Position numbers and translations under genes: made by a program
Notes under the pieces: model-generated
Databases searched by the model: none
What the model was told of the DNA's origin: nothing
Seen by the model: the letters and a program-made list of their open reading frames with translations, nothing else
In this document: positions 1-8,222 of the stretch, one piece after another
Position numbering within the stretch: position 1 is the first letter of the stretch
Layout of the letters: each line of letters opens with the position of its first letter
Source of the DNA: Tritonibacter litoralis
GTDB taxonomy: Bacteria; Pseudomonadota; Alphaproteobacteria; Rhodobacterales; Rhodobacteraceae
Length of the DNA: 38,637 nucleotides
Assembly (NCBI RefSeq): GCF_009496005.1
Contig: NZ_WIBF01000020.1
Span: 1 to 38,637, forward strand
Direction: 5' to 3'

Positions 1-39
1 TGGAAAAGCCCCGTCGCCTTCGAGCGAAAAGTGGCCTAA
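1..39 (+). CDS. IS3-family transposase, C-terminal fragment (5' end outside window)
   Basis: Frame 1 reads WKSPVAFERKVA and then TAA. WKSP.AFER is the usual last segment of the OrfB (DDE integrase) transposase of many IS3-family elements. The same ending, WKSPLAFERKAA, is seen in the decayed copy near 27710. Only 12 codons lie in the window, so catalytic residues cannot be inspected. The IS end follows about 38 bases downstream. Confidence 0.6.
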   Translation, partial: WKSPVAFERKVA

Positions 40-77
40 ACGAGCACTGGGGGCGGCACAAAAGCGGGACAGGTCCA
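1..77 (+). mobile_element. Right end of an IS3-family insertion sequence (cut by the window start)
   Basis: The first 39 bases encode a transposase C-terminus. They are followed by a short spacer and a terminal inverted repeat ending at about 77 (aggtcca). Its reverse complement starts TGGACCTGTC and matches the other two IS3-type ends in this window, TGGAACTGTC at 38561 and TGGACCTGTC at 27670. The orientation is plus. The outer boundary is placed by similarity to those ends; no target duplication can be checked because the left end lies outside the window. Confidence 0.65.
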
Positions 78-217
78 CAAGGCCGCTTCTGATCGATGAT
101 CCGCCCTGTCATCGAGCGCGATGCAGAGATGCTTCATTTCAATTGGTCGCATGGAACACTCGCGGTTCCAAAAACGATAGCAGGACGCGTAACCTGACTG
201 CGCAGCGGCTGAGCTTT

Positions 218-1747
218 TTAGTCAAACGTCGTGTGAAAGATCGCACCTGTTTCACTATTCATGAGTTCTATGGTCCCACCCAGTGTTTCGACAATCGACT
301 TCGCTGTATTCAATCCCATCCCAGTTCCGCCAGTTTCGCGTCTAGTGGTAAAGAACGGCGTGAATATCTTGTCCCGGTTTCCCTCGCTGATACCAACGCC
401 ATTGTCGGCAACGATCAGTTTCACCACACCAGCGTCTTTGACGCACTCTAACTTTACCTGAGTGGCCGAGTGTTGCGCTGCGTTCTCTACAAGGTGTGTC
501 AGGACAATCATCAACGCCTCTTTATTCAGAGGGACTTCACAGTCGTCCCGACCGATTTCAACTTCCAGACCTGTAGCGATCCGCCTGACCTCGTCGATGA
601 CTTCAGCCAATTTGACATGCCCCCCACCCAAGACCTGATCCGAAATGGCGAAGGCTCTCATGTTGTTCAGCAGGGCTTCCATGCGGTCGATATCGCGGTC
701 GATATTGTCGAGGAACTTGCTCCGCACCTTATCGGACATGTCCTTGTCTCGGAGCAATTCTGCAGCCCCTTTTGCAGCAGTTAAGGGGGACTTAAGTTCG
801 TGGGTCACATGGGCTGTGTAGGACCGCAATGAATCCTGCTGGGCTTGCAACCTAGCCGTTAGAGCTTGGAAACTGTTGCTTAGGTTTTCGATCTCTCTTG
901 TACCCAAATGGTCGAATGATTGCCAACTCCACCGCCCGTCCTCCGAAACTGTGGTCTGTCGGATGAGCGCGTGGATCGGGCGCGTTATGAAACGCCAAAA
1001 CACAAGACCGATGAGGCCCGTTGCGAGCAACACAAAGAGACCAGCCTTAACGAGGTTGAAACGTTCACCGTAGAGAAAACGGAATATGTGGTTTGGTGTC
1101 CGGCTCACATAAACCGCACCAATGATCTCACCATTGACCAAAGTCGGCATGGTAACAAATATCCGGACACGTGTACCTCGGCTTAAGTCGTAGATGAGCG
1201 GTTCCTTTTCTGTTCGAATCCGAACCCGGGCAACAGAAACCGTTTCGCCCTGCAACGCTCTGGTGACTTCGCCCACATTGCTGAGCGACAAGCCAACCTC
1301 GGCACTGCCCCCTATGACGTTGCCCGCCGGATCAAGGAACCGGTAACCTGCTAATGTGCCAGTCTGAGATATTTCCGCAATTTTCGACAACCGTGGACCG
1401 ATGGCCTTATGTATTGCGGAGGGATCAACGCGGCCTTCGACGGCATCGGGCCTAGGGGGTAAGATCGTTTCGTCTCTGAGCGAAAGCGCGGGGAAAATCG
1501 GTGAGAACTGGTCTGGAACAATCAGTTCTTCTGTCTCGCCCGAAACCTCTGAGAAGGCGTCAGCATAGAGAGCCGAAAGGATGGATGCCTGCGATAACAG
1601 GCTTTCCTCTGTTTGTTGAACAAGTTGGTTGGCGTAAAATTTGAAGAGCAACAAGCCTGCAAAAGGCAGGCACAGGACCAGCCCCAACACGACGACGACC
1701 ACCACCCATAGCCGAGGCCGCCATTTTCGCCTCGGCCCTACTGACAC
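218..1747 (-). CDS. Two-component sensor histidine kinase, CreC-like
   Basis: Membrane sensor kinase, about 509 aa from the chosen GTG start. It has one TM helix near residues 14-36 and a periplasmic sensor region to about 232. A second TM (233-253) and a HAMP segment follow. The phosphoacceptor helix has the motif THELKSP with His near residue 316. The C-terminal ATPase has N (ENAAQHS), G1 (DNGVGI), F (TPFF) and G2 (GTGMGL) boxes. VTHELKSPL followed by GAAE closely resembles Escherichia coli CreC. An ATG at 1798 in the same frame would give 526 aa, but it lies deep inside the upstream regulator. GTG at 1747 overlaps that gene by only 10 bases and follows a GGATGG-like ribosome site. It is the last gene of a minus-strand operon and presumably phosphorylates the upstream regulator. 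The signal is unknown. Confidence 0.9.
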   Translation of the reverse strand: MSVGPRRKWRPRLWVVVVVVLGLVLCLPFAGLLLFKFYANQLVQQTEESLLSQASILSALYADAFSEVSGETEELIVPDQFSPIFPALSLRDETILPPRPDAVEGRVDPSAIHKAIGPRLSKIAEISQTGTLAGYRFLDPAGNVIGGSAEVGLSLSNVGEVTRALQGETVSVARVRIRTEKEPLIYDLSRGTRVRIFVTMPTLVNGEIIGAVYVSRTPNHIFRFLYGERFNLVKAGLFVLLATGLIGLVFWRFITRPIHALIRQTTVSEDGRWSWQSFDHLGTREIENLSNSFQALTARLQAQQDSLRSYTAHVTHELKSPLTAAKGAAELLRDKDMSDKVRSKFLDNIDRDIDRMEALLNNMRAFAISDQVLGGGHVKLAEVIDEVRRIATGLEVEIGRDDCEVPLNKEALMIVLTHLVENAAQHSATQVKLECVKDAGVVKLIVADNGVGISEGNRDKIFTPFFTTRRETGGTGMGLNTAKSIVETLGGTIELMNSETGAIFHTTFD

Positions 1748-2430
1748 GATCCCATCCGAAGGCCGACGCCATGAACAGTGGCGATGCTTTCCGCGCAACC
1801 GGCCTCAGCGAGTTTGCGGCGAATGTTGCGAATGTGGCTGTCCACTGTTCGGTCCGACACATGTATGTTGGGGCCGTAAATAGCGTCAATGAGTGACTGC
1901 CGTGACAGCACAACCTGCGGTCGCTCCAGCATATGCTCAAGGAGAGCGAACTCTGACGCCGTGAGCGCAACACTTCGCCCATCGAATGCGCAAAAATGGC
2001 GTGCCGTGTCTAACTCCACCTTGCCATGCCGAAGAGGCTGGCGTTCTTTGATCTTGACCTGCTGACCCTTCGTGCGCTTCAAGATCGCCTTGATCCGCGC
2101 AACAAGCTCCCTTGGGCTGAACGGCTTGGTCACATAGTCATCGCCACCAATCTCTAGCCCCAGCACGCGATCGATCTCTTCGTCTCTTGCAGTCAAAAAA
2201 AGTATCGGGACATCAGACGATTTTCTGAACTCTCTGCAGACTTCCAAACCATCCATTTCTGGGAGGCCAATATCCAAAACGATCAGGTCAAACGCGTTCT
2301 GTCTTGCGTGTTGCAGACCGGATGATCCATCGACTGAGAACTCCACCGTATAACCAGCCTTTTGCAAGGCAAAAGCAATCACTTCGCGGATATTTGGATC
2401 GTCATCGACGACAAGGACCTTGGACGGCAT
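1738..2430 (-). CDS. OmpR/PhoB-family response regulator, CreB-like
   Basis: 230 aa. The N-terminal receiver domain (residues 1-120) carries the acidic pair near D9-D11, the phosphoacceptor D53 in VLDIGLP, T80 and K102 in TKPFSPRE. The C-terminal half is a winged-helix DNA-binding domain (LTASEFALLE, then DRTVDSHIRNIRRKL). FLTARDEEIDRVLGLEIG strongly resembles E. coli CreB. The ATG at 2430 overlaps the stop of the upstream DUF4173 gene as TAATG, which implies translational coupling. A longer frame to 2613 lies inside that gene and was rejected. It is the likely partner of the kinase immediately downstream. Confidence 0.93.
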   Translation of the reverse strand: MPSKVLVVDDDPNIREVIAFALQKAGYTVEFSVDGSSGLQHARQNAFDLIVLDIGLPEMDGLEVCREFRKSSDVPILFLTARDEEIDRVLGLEIGGDDYVTKPFSPRELVARIKAILKRTKGQQVKIKERQPLRHGKVELDTARHFCAFDGRSVALTASEFALLEHMLERPQVVLSRQSLIDAIYGPNIHVSDRTVDSHIRNIRRKLAEAGCAESIATVHGVGLRMGSCQ

Positions 2431-3962
2431 TACAATCTGGGCTCGTTGCTTCGGCTGCCAAGATAGACATGCAACCGCCATCTGCGAAAGCCCCATTCTT
2501 GCCAGTCCGAAATATGGTCCAAACGGGGTCGAAGATAATCGCCACACGTCGTGTTGTTGTCCAGTCGTTCCATCTCGAGGATCACAGGTAAGGCCTGTTC
2601 GCCCAATCGGCACAAATAACTCACATCAAATCGGCCACTGTCGGCCCAACGACTGTGATTATAGTCCGCGATGACGTAGGCGAAATTCACGAAACAGCAG
2701 GTGTACAGGGTCACACCGAGCGAGATCAAATTGGATCTGATCAGCCATCCAACGTTCAAGTCTCTACCAATCTTTACCAAGGTCAGAACCAGCCCAACAA
2801 ACACCAACCCCATCCAGATCAAGGCTCTCACCCTAAGGTAGGTCAACGAGTAGGTATCGACATAGAGGCTCAGCCGAAACACGGCGGTGAGAACTAAGAA
2901 CATCGTTTGTGCCAGCCAGAGGTAGAGCAATCCTCGAAGTATTTTGCTGTGACTGATCAATTTGTGCGACGCGATTGCAAACAAACCAGCCAGCAAGGCC
3001 GTCGCTGCCAATGGGTAAGCTCCGCGATGGGCGTATTGGGCGTAGGTCACGCCATCTGGTAGCGTCGTACCGCCTGACAGAACCCCAACATCCAGAACCG
3101 TTTGCACCAAGAACATGGCGTTGAATAGGAACAGAGAATTCCGAACAGAGTCCGCATTGAAGACACTTCCGACTGTCGATGAACCTTTGCTTTCGAACTT
3201 GAACACCGGTGGAACCTGCCCGACCCATGCGCCGTTCAGATTGAGATAGGGCCAAACGAAAGAGGCCACGAGAAACCAGAAAATGGCTCTGATGATCTGA
3301 TCCGGGGTCAAGAATTCAAGAGACGCCAAACCCTCGATGAGCTGTTCAAGGATCGGGTTGGCCGCCATCAGCAACGCAAGAAAAACAAGTCCGACGGCAG
3401 CGGGTAGGATTAATGCCCTCGCATGGCGTTTGAATTCGGCTCCCGGTCGCATTCCCCGAGCCTCCTGTGCGACGGACACAGGCAAAACCACGGCTCCAAC
3501 CGTTGATGCGCGGAGCATGAACCAAAGAGCGTGCCACCACTGCACAATACGACCATGTGCGGCCCAAACGGCGATTGCCGCCAACCCGAAGAAGGTAAAC
3601 ATCAGCGACAAAGGCTGGATGAATTCAATGACCGGCAGATTGCAGAATATCTCAAAGACAGCCCAAAATAGCCACTGTCTACGGGCCACAACCTTCGTTC
3701 TCAGTCCGAGAATGGCAGCAGACACTGCAAGCGCAAAAATTGCGATTGAGACCCCCAAGCCATGGCCCCAGAACAGCAGGTCGGCGATAAGCACAAGCAC
3801 CAAAAGAACCGGAAGGACACTAGGGCTCCTGGATCTAATCTGTTTGCCTGGAACAACAGGCGGTGGTCGTGGCGTATCTGAAGCATTTGTCTCCGCCCCC
3901 AACCACCACGCATCCAACCTGATGCTGTCCGGCACCTCTCTGATCACCAACTGATTGCTCAT
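2430..3962 (-). CDS. DUF4173-type polytopic membrane protein
   Basis: 510 aa inner-membrane protein. A hydrophilic, proline-rich N-terminus of about 45 residues precedes roughly ten or more hydrophobic segments. The C-terminal 60 residues are soluble and end near a Trp-rich stretch. The sequence resembles the DUF4153/DUF4173 group of bacterial membrane proteins, whose function is not established. It is first in the operon with the CreB/CreC-like pair and shares TAATG with the regulator, so it may sense, report to or be controlled by that system. In E. coli the creBC operon ends with a different membrane protein, CreD; here the membrane protein comes first. The family assignment is from recognition of the fold pattern and could be wrong in detail. 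Confidence 0.75.
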   Translation of the reverse strand: MSNQLVIREVPDSIRLDAWWLGAETNASDTPRPPPVVPGKQIRSRSPSVLPVLLVLVLIADLLFWGHGLGVSIAIFALAVSAAILGLRTKVVARRQWLFWAVFEIFCNLPVIEFIQPLSLMFTFFGLAAIAVWAAHGRIVQWWHALWFMLRASTVGAVVLPVSVAQEARGMRPGAEFKRHARALILPAAVGLVFLALLMAANPILEQLIEGLASLEFLTPDQIIRAIFWFLVASFVWPYLNLNGAWVGQVPPVFKFESKGSSTVGSVFNADSVRNSLFLFNAMFLVQTVLDVGVLSGGTTLPDGVTYAQYAHRGAYPLAATALLAGLFAIASHKLISHSKILRGLLYLWLAQTMFLVLTAVFRLSLYVDTYSLTYLRVRALIWMGLVFVGLVLTLVKIGRDLNVGWLIRSNLISLGVTLYTCCFVNFAYVIADYNHSRWADSGRFDVSYLCRLGEQALPVILEMERLDNNTTCGDYLRPRLDHISDWQEWGFRRWRLHVYLGSRSNEPRL

Positions 3963-4389
3963 CCATCCCTCCTTGGTTCGGGTTTCTTACGGGGAAGGAA
4001 TGACTGTCAAAGTTGCAGCCGATCTGAGCTTGTTCCTCAGATCTCAGTTTTTTTTCGTGCAGGAAATGTGCAGCGAGCATTCGAAGCCCGGGAACAAGAC
4101 CGCAGTTGGTTCAATGACGGAATGGTCCCACAACGCGGTCATCCGGTTAGCCCAAGATGCTGCACGGCGTACAAACGGCGGCTCAGGGCGCGCCGGTATT
4201 ACTGACCACTTGACTGCGAGATGATCTCTGTTTAGTGGGCAGATAGGCTGTAGACGCCTGCCTTCCGCTGACATTTGTCTTGGTTAAGTTCTGCGACGTA
4301 CATCTCTATCTACTTCTTTCCGCATATCGCGCGGATGGCAATGCGGATCCCATCTTACACTGCGTGATTTGGTTAGAGAGATATGGGAT
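3963..4389. other. Intergenic region between divergent transcription units
   Basis: This stretch of about 430 bp separates the minus-strand DUF4173 operon from the plus-strand MATE operon, so it must hold both promoters. Overlapping short open frames on both strands have no recognisable products. A run of eight T lies near 4049-4056. No convincing -35/-10 pair or operator could be fixed by eye. Confidence 0.5.
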
Positions 4390-5781
4390 ATGGCAGATAC
4401 CCCCACCAATACATTTACCGATGGGCCACTAAGCTCCATTTACATGAAAACCGCGCTCCCGATCATTTTCGTGATGGGCATGAACGGGCTACTGTCCGTG
4501 GCAGATGCACTGTTTCTGGACAACTATGTTGGGCCGGATGCACTGGCCGGCGTGACCCTGATGTTCCCGATCTATATGTTGATCGTAGCGCTTTCCACGC
4601 TTGTCGCAAATGGCATGTCGAGCCTCTTGGCGCGGTCCCTTGGCGCAGGCGACACTGATGAGGCCAGAACCACCTTTGCAGGCGCGCACGGCTTGGCCGT
4701 CGCATTAGGCGCAGTCCTGATTCTGTTGTTTATCTTCTTTGGTCAACCCGTTGCACTATTGGCGGCCGGAGGGTCCGAGACATTGGCGCAGATGGGACTG
4801 GTCTATTTGCAGATCACTGTGCTCTTCTCGCCGTTGTTGTTCGTTTTGTCGGTTAATTCTGATGCATTGCGCAACGAAGGGCGCGTCGGCTTCATGGCCG
4901 CGATGAGCCTGCTGGTGTCGATTGCAAACATCGCGTTCAACTATGTGCTTATCGCCCTGTTGGACATGGGCGTTGCTGGGTCAGCCTATGGGACGACCGC
5001 GGCACAAGCGCTTGCCTTTGCGATCATTTTCGCGTTCCGCTTTGTGGGCAAGACATCGCTAAAGCCATCCACATTGATAACAAATTCTCTATTCGGAAAT
5101 TGGGCGCGGATCTTCGCGCTAGGAGCGCCCCAAAGCCTGAATTTCATTGGGCTTGCGCTCGGTTCTTCGGCGATCATTACTGCGCTGCAATGGGTGGGGC
5201 AACCGGGCTATGCCGATACGATTACCGCATACGGAATAATCACTCGGGTCATCACTTTCGCTTTCTTACCACTTCTGGGGCTATCGTTCGCAATGCAGAC
5301 GATCACGGGTAACAATTACGGTGCTGAACTCTGGCATAGGTCGGATGCAAGCCTGCGTGTTGCGCTTTGGTTGGCCTTTATCTACTGCGCGGTTGTGCAA
5401 GCCATGGTGATGAGCGCGCCTGGCCAGATTGCAAGCGCGTTTGTGGATGACATGGCCATCATTGCGGAGGTTGAGCGCATTTTGCCTGTTATGACCTCGG
5501 TCTTCTTTCTGGTTGGGCCGCTGATGATGATTGCGGCTTACTTTCAAGCAATTGGGCTGGCAGGCAAAGCTGCATTGCTCAGTTTGACCAAACCATATGC
5601 CGTCGCGATCCCCTTAACGTTTTTGATGCCTGTCTTATTTGGTGAGATCGGCATCTGGTACGCTGGTCCAATGGCTGAAGTGATCATGTTGGGGATCACC
5701 GCATGCGTGCTCGGGCACACCGCGCAAAAGACCGGATTGAAATGGGGCATTTTCCACGGCGGCACAGGAGAGGTGTCATGA
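4390..5781 (+). CDS. MATE family efflux transporter
   Basis: 463 aa integral membrane protein with about 12 hydrophobic segments, the usual size and layout of the multidrug and toxic compound extrusion family. It exports cationic or aromatic compounds in exchange for Na+ or H+. N-terminal features fit the family: a short polar leader, then GPLSSIYMKTALPII, then the NGLLSVADALFLDNYVG stretch typical of the first helices. The frame extends to a TTG at 4369, but ATG 4390 (MADTPT) lies closer to the usual N-terminus. The stop overlaps the next gene as ATGA, so the two are co-translated. The substrate cannot be inferred. Confidence 0.9.
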   Translation: MADTPTNTFTDGPLSSIYMKTALPIIFVMGMNGLLSVADALFLDNYVGPDALAGVTLMFPIYMLIVALSTLVANGMSSLLARSLGAGDTDEARTTFAGAHGLAVALGAVLILLFIFFGQPVALLAAGGSETLAQMGLVYLQITVLFSPLLFVLSVNSDALRNEGRVGFMAAMSLLVSIANIAFNYVLIALLDMGVAGSAYGTTAAQALAFAIIFAFRFVGKTSLKPSTLITNSLFGNWARIFALGAPQSLNFIGLALGSSAIITALQWVGQPGYADTITAYGIITRVITFAFLPLLGLSFAMQTITGNNYGAELWHRSDASLRVALWLAFIYCAVVQAMVMSAPGQIASAFVDDMAIIAEVERILPVMTSVFFLVGPLMMIAAYFQAIGLAGKAALLSLTKPYAVAIPLTFLMPVLFGEIGIWYAGPMAEVIMLGITACVLGHTAQKTGLKWGIFHGGTGEVS

Positions 5782-6209
5782 ACAACCAACTTCCTTCAAC
5801 AGCCCAGGCAAAGGAACAAGCGAAACGCCTACGCAAAAAAATGACTGAAGATGGTACGCCGATTGGCCACGCCAAGTCTCTTGAGCTCATCGCCCATCAA
5901 CACGGGTTCCGCGATTGGAACACGATGTGCACAGCCATCGGAAACAGGCAGCCCAACGGTTGGGCCGTCGGTGAAAAGGTTAAGGGCACCTACTTGTCCC
6001 AACCGATTGAGGCAACGGTGATTTCCATTTCGATGGTCAAACCCGGATGGTTCCAATTAAAGCTGGACTTGGACGAGGCCGTTGACGTGGTCACGTCTGA
6101 CCGATTTTCCAATTGGCGCAAACGTATTCACGGCACGGTCGGTCCCAAAGGGCAGTCACTCGAAAACACAAGTGATGGCAAACCTCACCTGCATATTGAT
6201 CTAGGGTGA
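5778..6209 (+). CDS. Small 'glyoxalase superfamily' protein coupled to the MATE pump
   Basis: 143 aa soluble protein. The N-terminus (LPSTAQAKEQAKRLRKKM, then SLELIAHQHGFRDWNTM) is a conserved helical module found in alphaproteobacterial proteins that databases label glyoxalase superfamily. The remainder, about residues 60-143, is a small beta-rich domain. Neither a full VOC metal site nor a catalytic pair can be seen, so the label should be read as a family name, not a demonstrated activity. ATG 5778 overlaps the MATE stop codon as ATGA, which suggests stoichiometric expression with the transporter. It is followed by a stem-loop at 6234. Confidence 0.75.
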   Translation: MNNQLPSTAQAKEQAKRLRKKMTEDGTPIGHAKSLELIAHQHGFRDWNTMCTAIGNRQPNGWAVGEKVKGTYLSQPIEATVISISMVKPGWFQLKLDLDEAVDVVTSDRFSNWRKRIHGTVGPKGQSLENTSDGKPHLHIDLG

Positions 6210-6233
6210 CGGCAAGAGGCTTTTTGATCAGAA

Positions 6234-6266
6234 GCGGCCATTGGTTTGACTACAGCCAATGGTCGC
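6234..6266 (+). terminator. Stem-loop after the MATE operon, possible terminator
   Basis: Inverted repeat GCGGCCATTGG / CCAATGGTCGC, 11 bp with one mismatch, with an 11-base loop. It lies 25 bases after the stop codon at 6209. No T-run follows, so it may act as a processing or stabilising hairpin instead of a strict intrinsic terminator. Confidence 0.5.
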
Positions 6267-6269
6267 TAA

Positions 6270-6479
6270 GTCCGCATCGCGGTCATCTGTGTATCATTTG
6301 ATCCAGATGATGAGTATTCCAGCGGTCGATTTGAGTTTACGACTTTGGGGGAAGACGCTGTGAAGTTCATCGAACACTTTGCATCTCTTGATACCCGCAT
6401 GAGCCGGGGCTTTGCGCTGTCATCACTGACGAGAACCATCAGGGAATGGTGTGAGGCCAGTAACCCCACAATCTCCTGA
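6270..6479 (+). pseudogene. Unrecognised coding remnant
   Basis: A frame from just after a TAA (6268-6270) to TGA 6477-6479 is open for about 69 codons. It has protein-like composition (for example SFDPDDEYSSGRFEF and DAVKFIEHFASLDTRM) but no usable start codon near its beginning. It may be the 3' part of a gene whose 5' end was lost, which fits the neighbouring insertion-sequence debris. No family was recognised, and random openness at this GC content is possible. Confidence 0.3.
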
Positions 6480-6865
6480 TTGAGGGGCTATCAGAAGAAT
6501 GGCAGCTATGCGGGCTGCAACTGCAGCATCCCGTCCGCCTGTCCAAGGTCGGCTTTGGGCTGTGAGCGGCCATCGGGTGCCGCTGAGCGGTGACGACTTC
6601 GCTGCGCCTCCTCTGCCGCACCGCCGCACCGCCGCACCGCCGCACCGCCGCAAGTCAGCTTCTCTAATTGGGTGTTGGGGTCAAGCTCGTTTTCCTTCAT
6701 TCTTTTGGGTCAGTGTCGCTCATCCGGGTCACGCTTCTCTTCGCAGTCTAGATGATGCTCTTTGGTGGCATCGCTGCACGCATATGTCGGATCGGCAGTG
6801 GAGAACCTTGCTCTGAGACGCGCTTCAACTTGCGCAACCGACTTTTTCGGCTTCTTCCACAGACC
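6480..6865. other. Non-coding stretch upstream of the IS110 element
   Basis: No gene was recognised in about 390 bp. It contains the octanucleotide repeat at 6615-6652. All open frames across it are short and of repetitive (CGG-rich) composition. The left part of the IS110 element probably begins within the last part of this stretch, but its end could not be fixed. Confidence 0.5.
6615..6652. repeat. Octanucleotide tandem repeat (CCGCCGCA, about 4.75 copies)
   Basis: Perfect tandem repeat: gccgca followed by four exact copies of ccgccgca, 38 bases in total. It lies in non-coding DNA between the MATE operon and the IS110 transposase. Perfect 8-bp arrays are prone to slipped-strand copy-number change. 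No promoter or frame that it would switch is evident. Confidence 0.9.
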
Positions 6866-6883
6866 TCGTCCGGTGAGGGACGA
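6866..6883. other. Perfect hairpin 3' of the IS110 transposase
   Basis: TCGTCC and GGACGA form a 6-bp perfect stem around a 6-base loop. It lies 33 bases downstream of the transposase stop on the minus strand. It may be a terminator or part of the element end; neither can be decided by eye. Confidence 0.4.
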
Positions 6884-6915
6884 CCCCGTTAGGATGGGAT
6901 GGGTTGCGTATTAAG

Positions 6916-7950
6916 TCATGCCTCGCCTCCTACCTGATCCTGACGAAATTCCGTGCCATCAACCCACATGCGATGCAGCAAGACGGCGAGTTTCCGTGCG
7001 ACCGCAACAACAGCGCGACGGCGTCCTTTGGTCCGCATCAGTCGCATGCCCCATGATTTGATCTGGGACCCCGCCATCGTGCGCATAAGCAAAGCGTTGG
7101 CGGCAGCGTACAGTGTTGCGCGGACATCTCGATCTCCAGCTTTCGATATGCGGCCGGGATTGTCATGTTCGCCAGACTGATAGCGTCGCGGTGTCAGACC
7201 AAAATGCGCACCAACAATCCGTGACCGTTTGAAGCGCGTGGGATCATCGACTGCAGCTTTGAAGGTGAGCGAGGCAATCGGCCCGACACCTGGAACCGTC
7301 ATCATTCGCATGCACACCTCATCTTGGCTGGCGGCGCGTTTGACCCTGCGATCCAGTTCCAAAAAATGTTCATACAGGACGACGCGTGCATCTAGCAGCG
7401 GCACCAAAGCATGAACCAAAACTTCGTCCATTTCGATCAGTGGCCGTACGACACCGTCAAAGCTGCCGTGCTTCACAGTCATGGGAAGACGAATGCCAAA
7501 GATCTTTAATAGCCCACGTACTTCATTGGCGAGGTCCACCGTCTTCTTGAGCAGTGCCTTGCGTGTGCTGAGCAAAGCGCGAACGCCATGCGCTTCGCGG
7601 CTCTTCATGTGAACCGGGCGGAACCAACCGGTGCGGAGGACCTGAGCGATGCCACGCGCATCATTCTTGTCTGTCTTGTTGCGCATCGCCGACAGCGCCG
7701 CATTGACCTGATGCGCCTCCATACAAACGACGTCAAAACCGGCTGCCTTCAAGCCAAAAAACAGATGTTGGCTCATCGTGCCCGCTTCAAAACCGACCCG
7801 TTCAATCGGATGGGGAAACGTTCCAAGCCACTCAGTGATGGCGCGGACCTCGCATGGTAGCTCTCGCTCAAGCAGTACGGTTCCCTTACCATCGACAATG
7901 CAAAGCGCACAGGATCGTAGCGATACGTCTATTCCAGCAAAGTATTCCAT
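6916..7950 (-). CDS. IS110-family transposase
   Basis: 344 aa, full length for the family. The N-terminal RuvC-like DEDD domain shows D8 in GIDVS, E55 in VGFEAG, and D94 and D97 in KTDKNDAR. The C-terminal transposase_20 domain has TVPGVGPIAS and GRISKAGDRDVR, where the serine of the RISK segment fits the conserved nucleophile. The frame is uninterrupted, so the element may be active. IS110 enzymes recombine DNA under guidance of a bridge RNA encoded in a flanking non-coding end. The roughly 270 bp upstream of this gene has no other gene and holds hairpins. The element boundaries were not resolved. Confidence 0.93.
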   Translation of the reverse strand: MEYFAGIDVSLRSCALCIVDGKGTVLLERELPCEVRAITEWLGTFPHPIERVGFEAGTMSQHLFFGLKAAGFDVVCMEAHQVNAALSAMRNKTDKNDARGIAQVLRTGWFRPVHMKSREAHGVRALLSTRKALLKKTVDLANEVRGLLKIFGIRLPMTVKHGSFDGVVRPLIEMDEVLVHALVPLLDARVVLYEHFLELDRRVKRAASQDEVCMRMMTVPGVGPIASLTFKAAVDDPTRFKRSRIVGAHFGLTPRRYQSGEHDNPGRISKAGDRDVRATLYAAANALLMRTMAGSQIKSWGMRLMRTKGRRRAVVAVARKLAVLLHRMWVDGTEFRQDQVGGEA

Positions 7951-8160
7951 CTTCTATCTCTCTTGTTCACAGATATCCTGTGATCCTATCGGGAGCTCAA
8001 CCTCAGAATAGAGGGCAGCCCAATTACGCATGCTCTGAGCCCATTTCTACCGATGCTGCGTGGAGAAGGAATGTCTCTTGTTGCGCTATCCCCTATGAGG
8101 TTTTGCATTGTGATCGCCGGTTTCTGAAAATCAGCTTTAACAGCAAGAAACAGATATTAA
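7951..8160 (-). ncRNA. Candidate bridge-RNA region of the IS110 element
   Basis: Non-coding 5' flank of the transposase, on the same strand. Two structures are visible. CTCAGA / TCTGAG at 8002-8007 and 8034-8039 closes a 26-base loop. TCACAG / CTGTGA at 7967-7983 is a perfect stem with a 5-base loop. In the IS110 group (as opposed to IS1111) the bridge RNA is encoded between the left end and the transposase start, which matches this position and the stem-with-large-loop form. The exact ends and guide loops were not determined. Confidence 0.35.
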
Positions 8161-8222
8161 TTCCGGGCAATGTATGAGTGGCTCCATGCTGCGAACCAAT
8201 AAATTTTAGCGGAATATTAGCC

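Noticed and set aside
3337-3954. 205-codon plus-strand frame within the DUF4173 gene
   Set aside because: Shadow of a long polytopic membrane protein; no start context.
6615-6652. CRISPR-like array
   Set aside because: Unit is only 8 bp with no spacers; it is a simple tandem repeat, and no cas genes are present.
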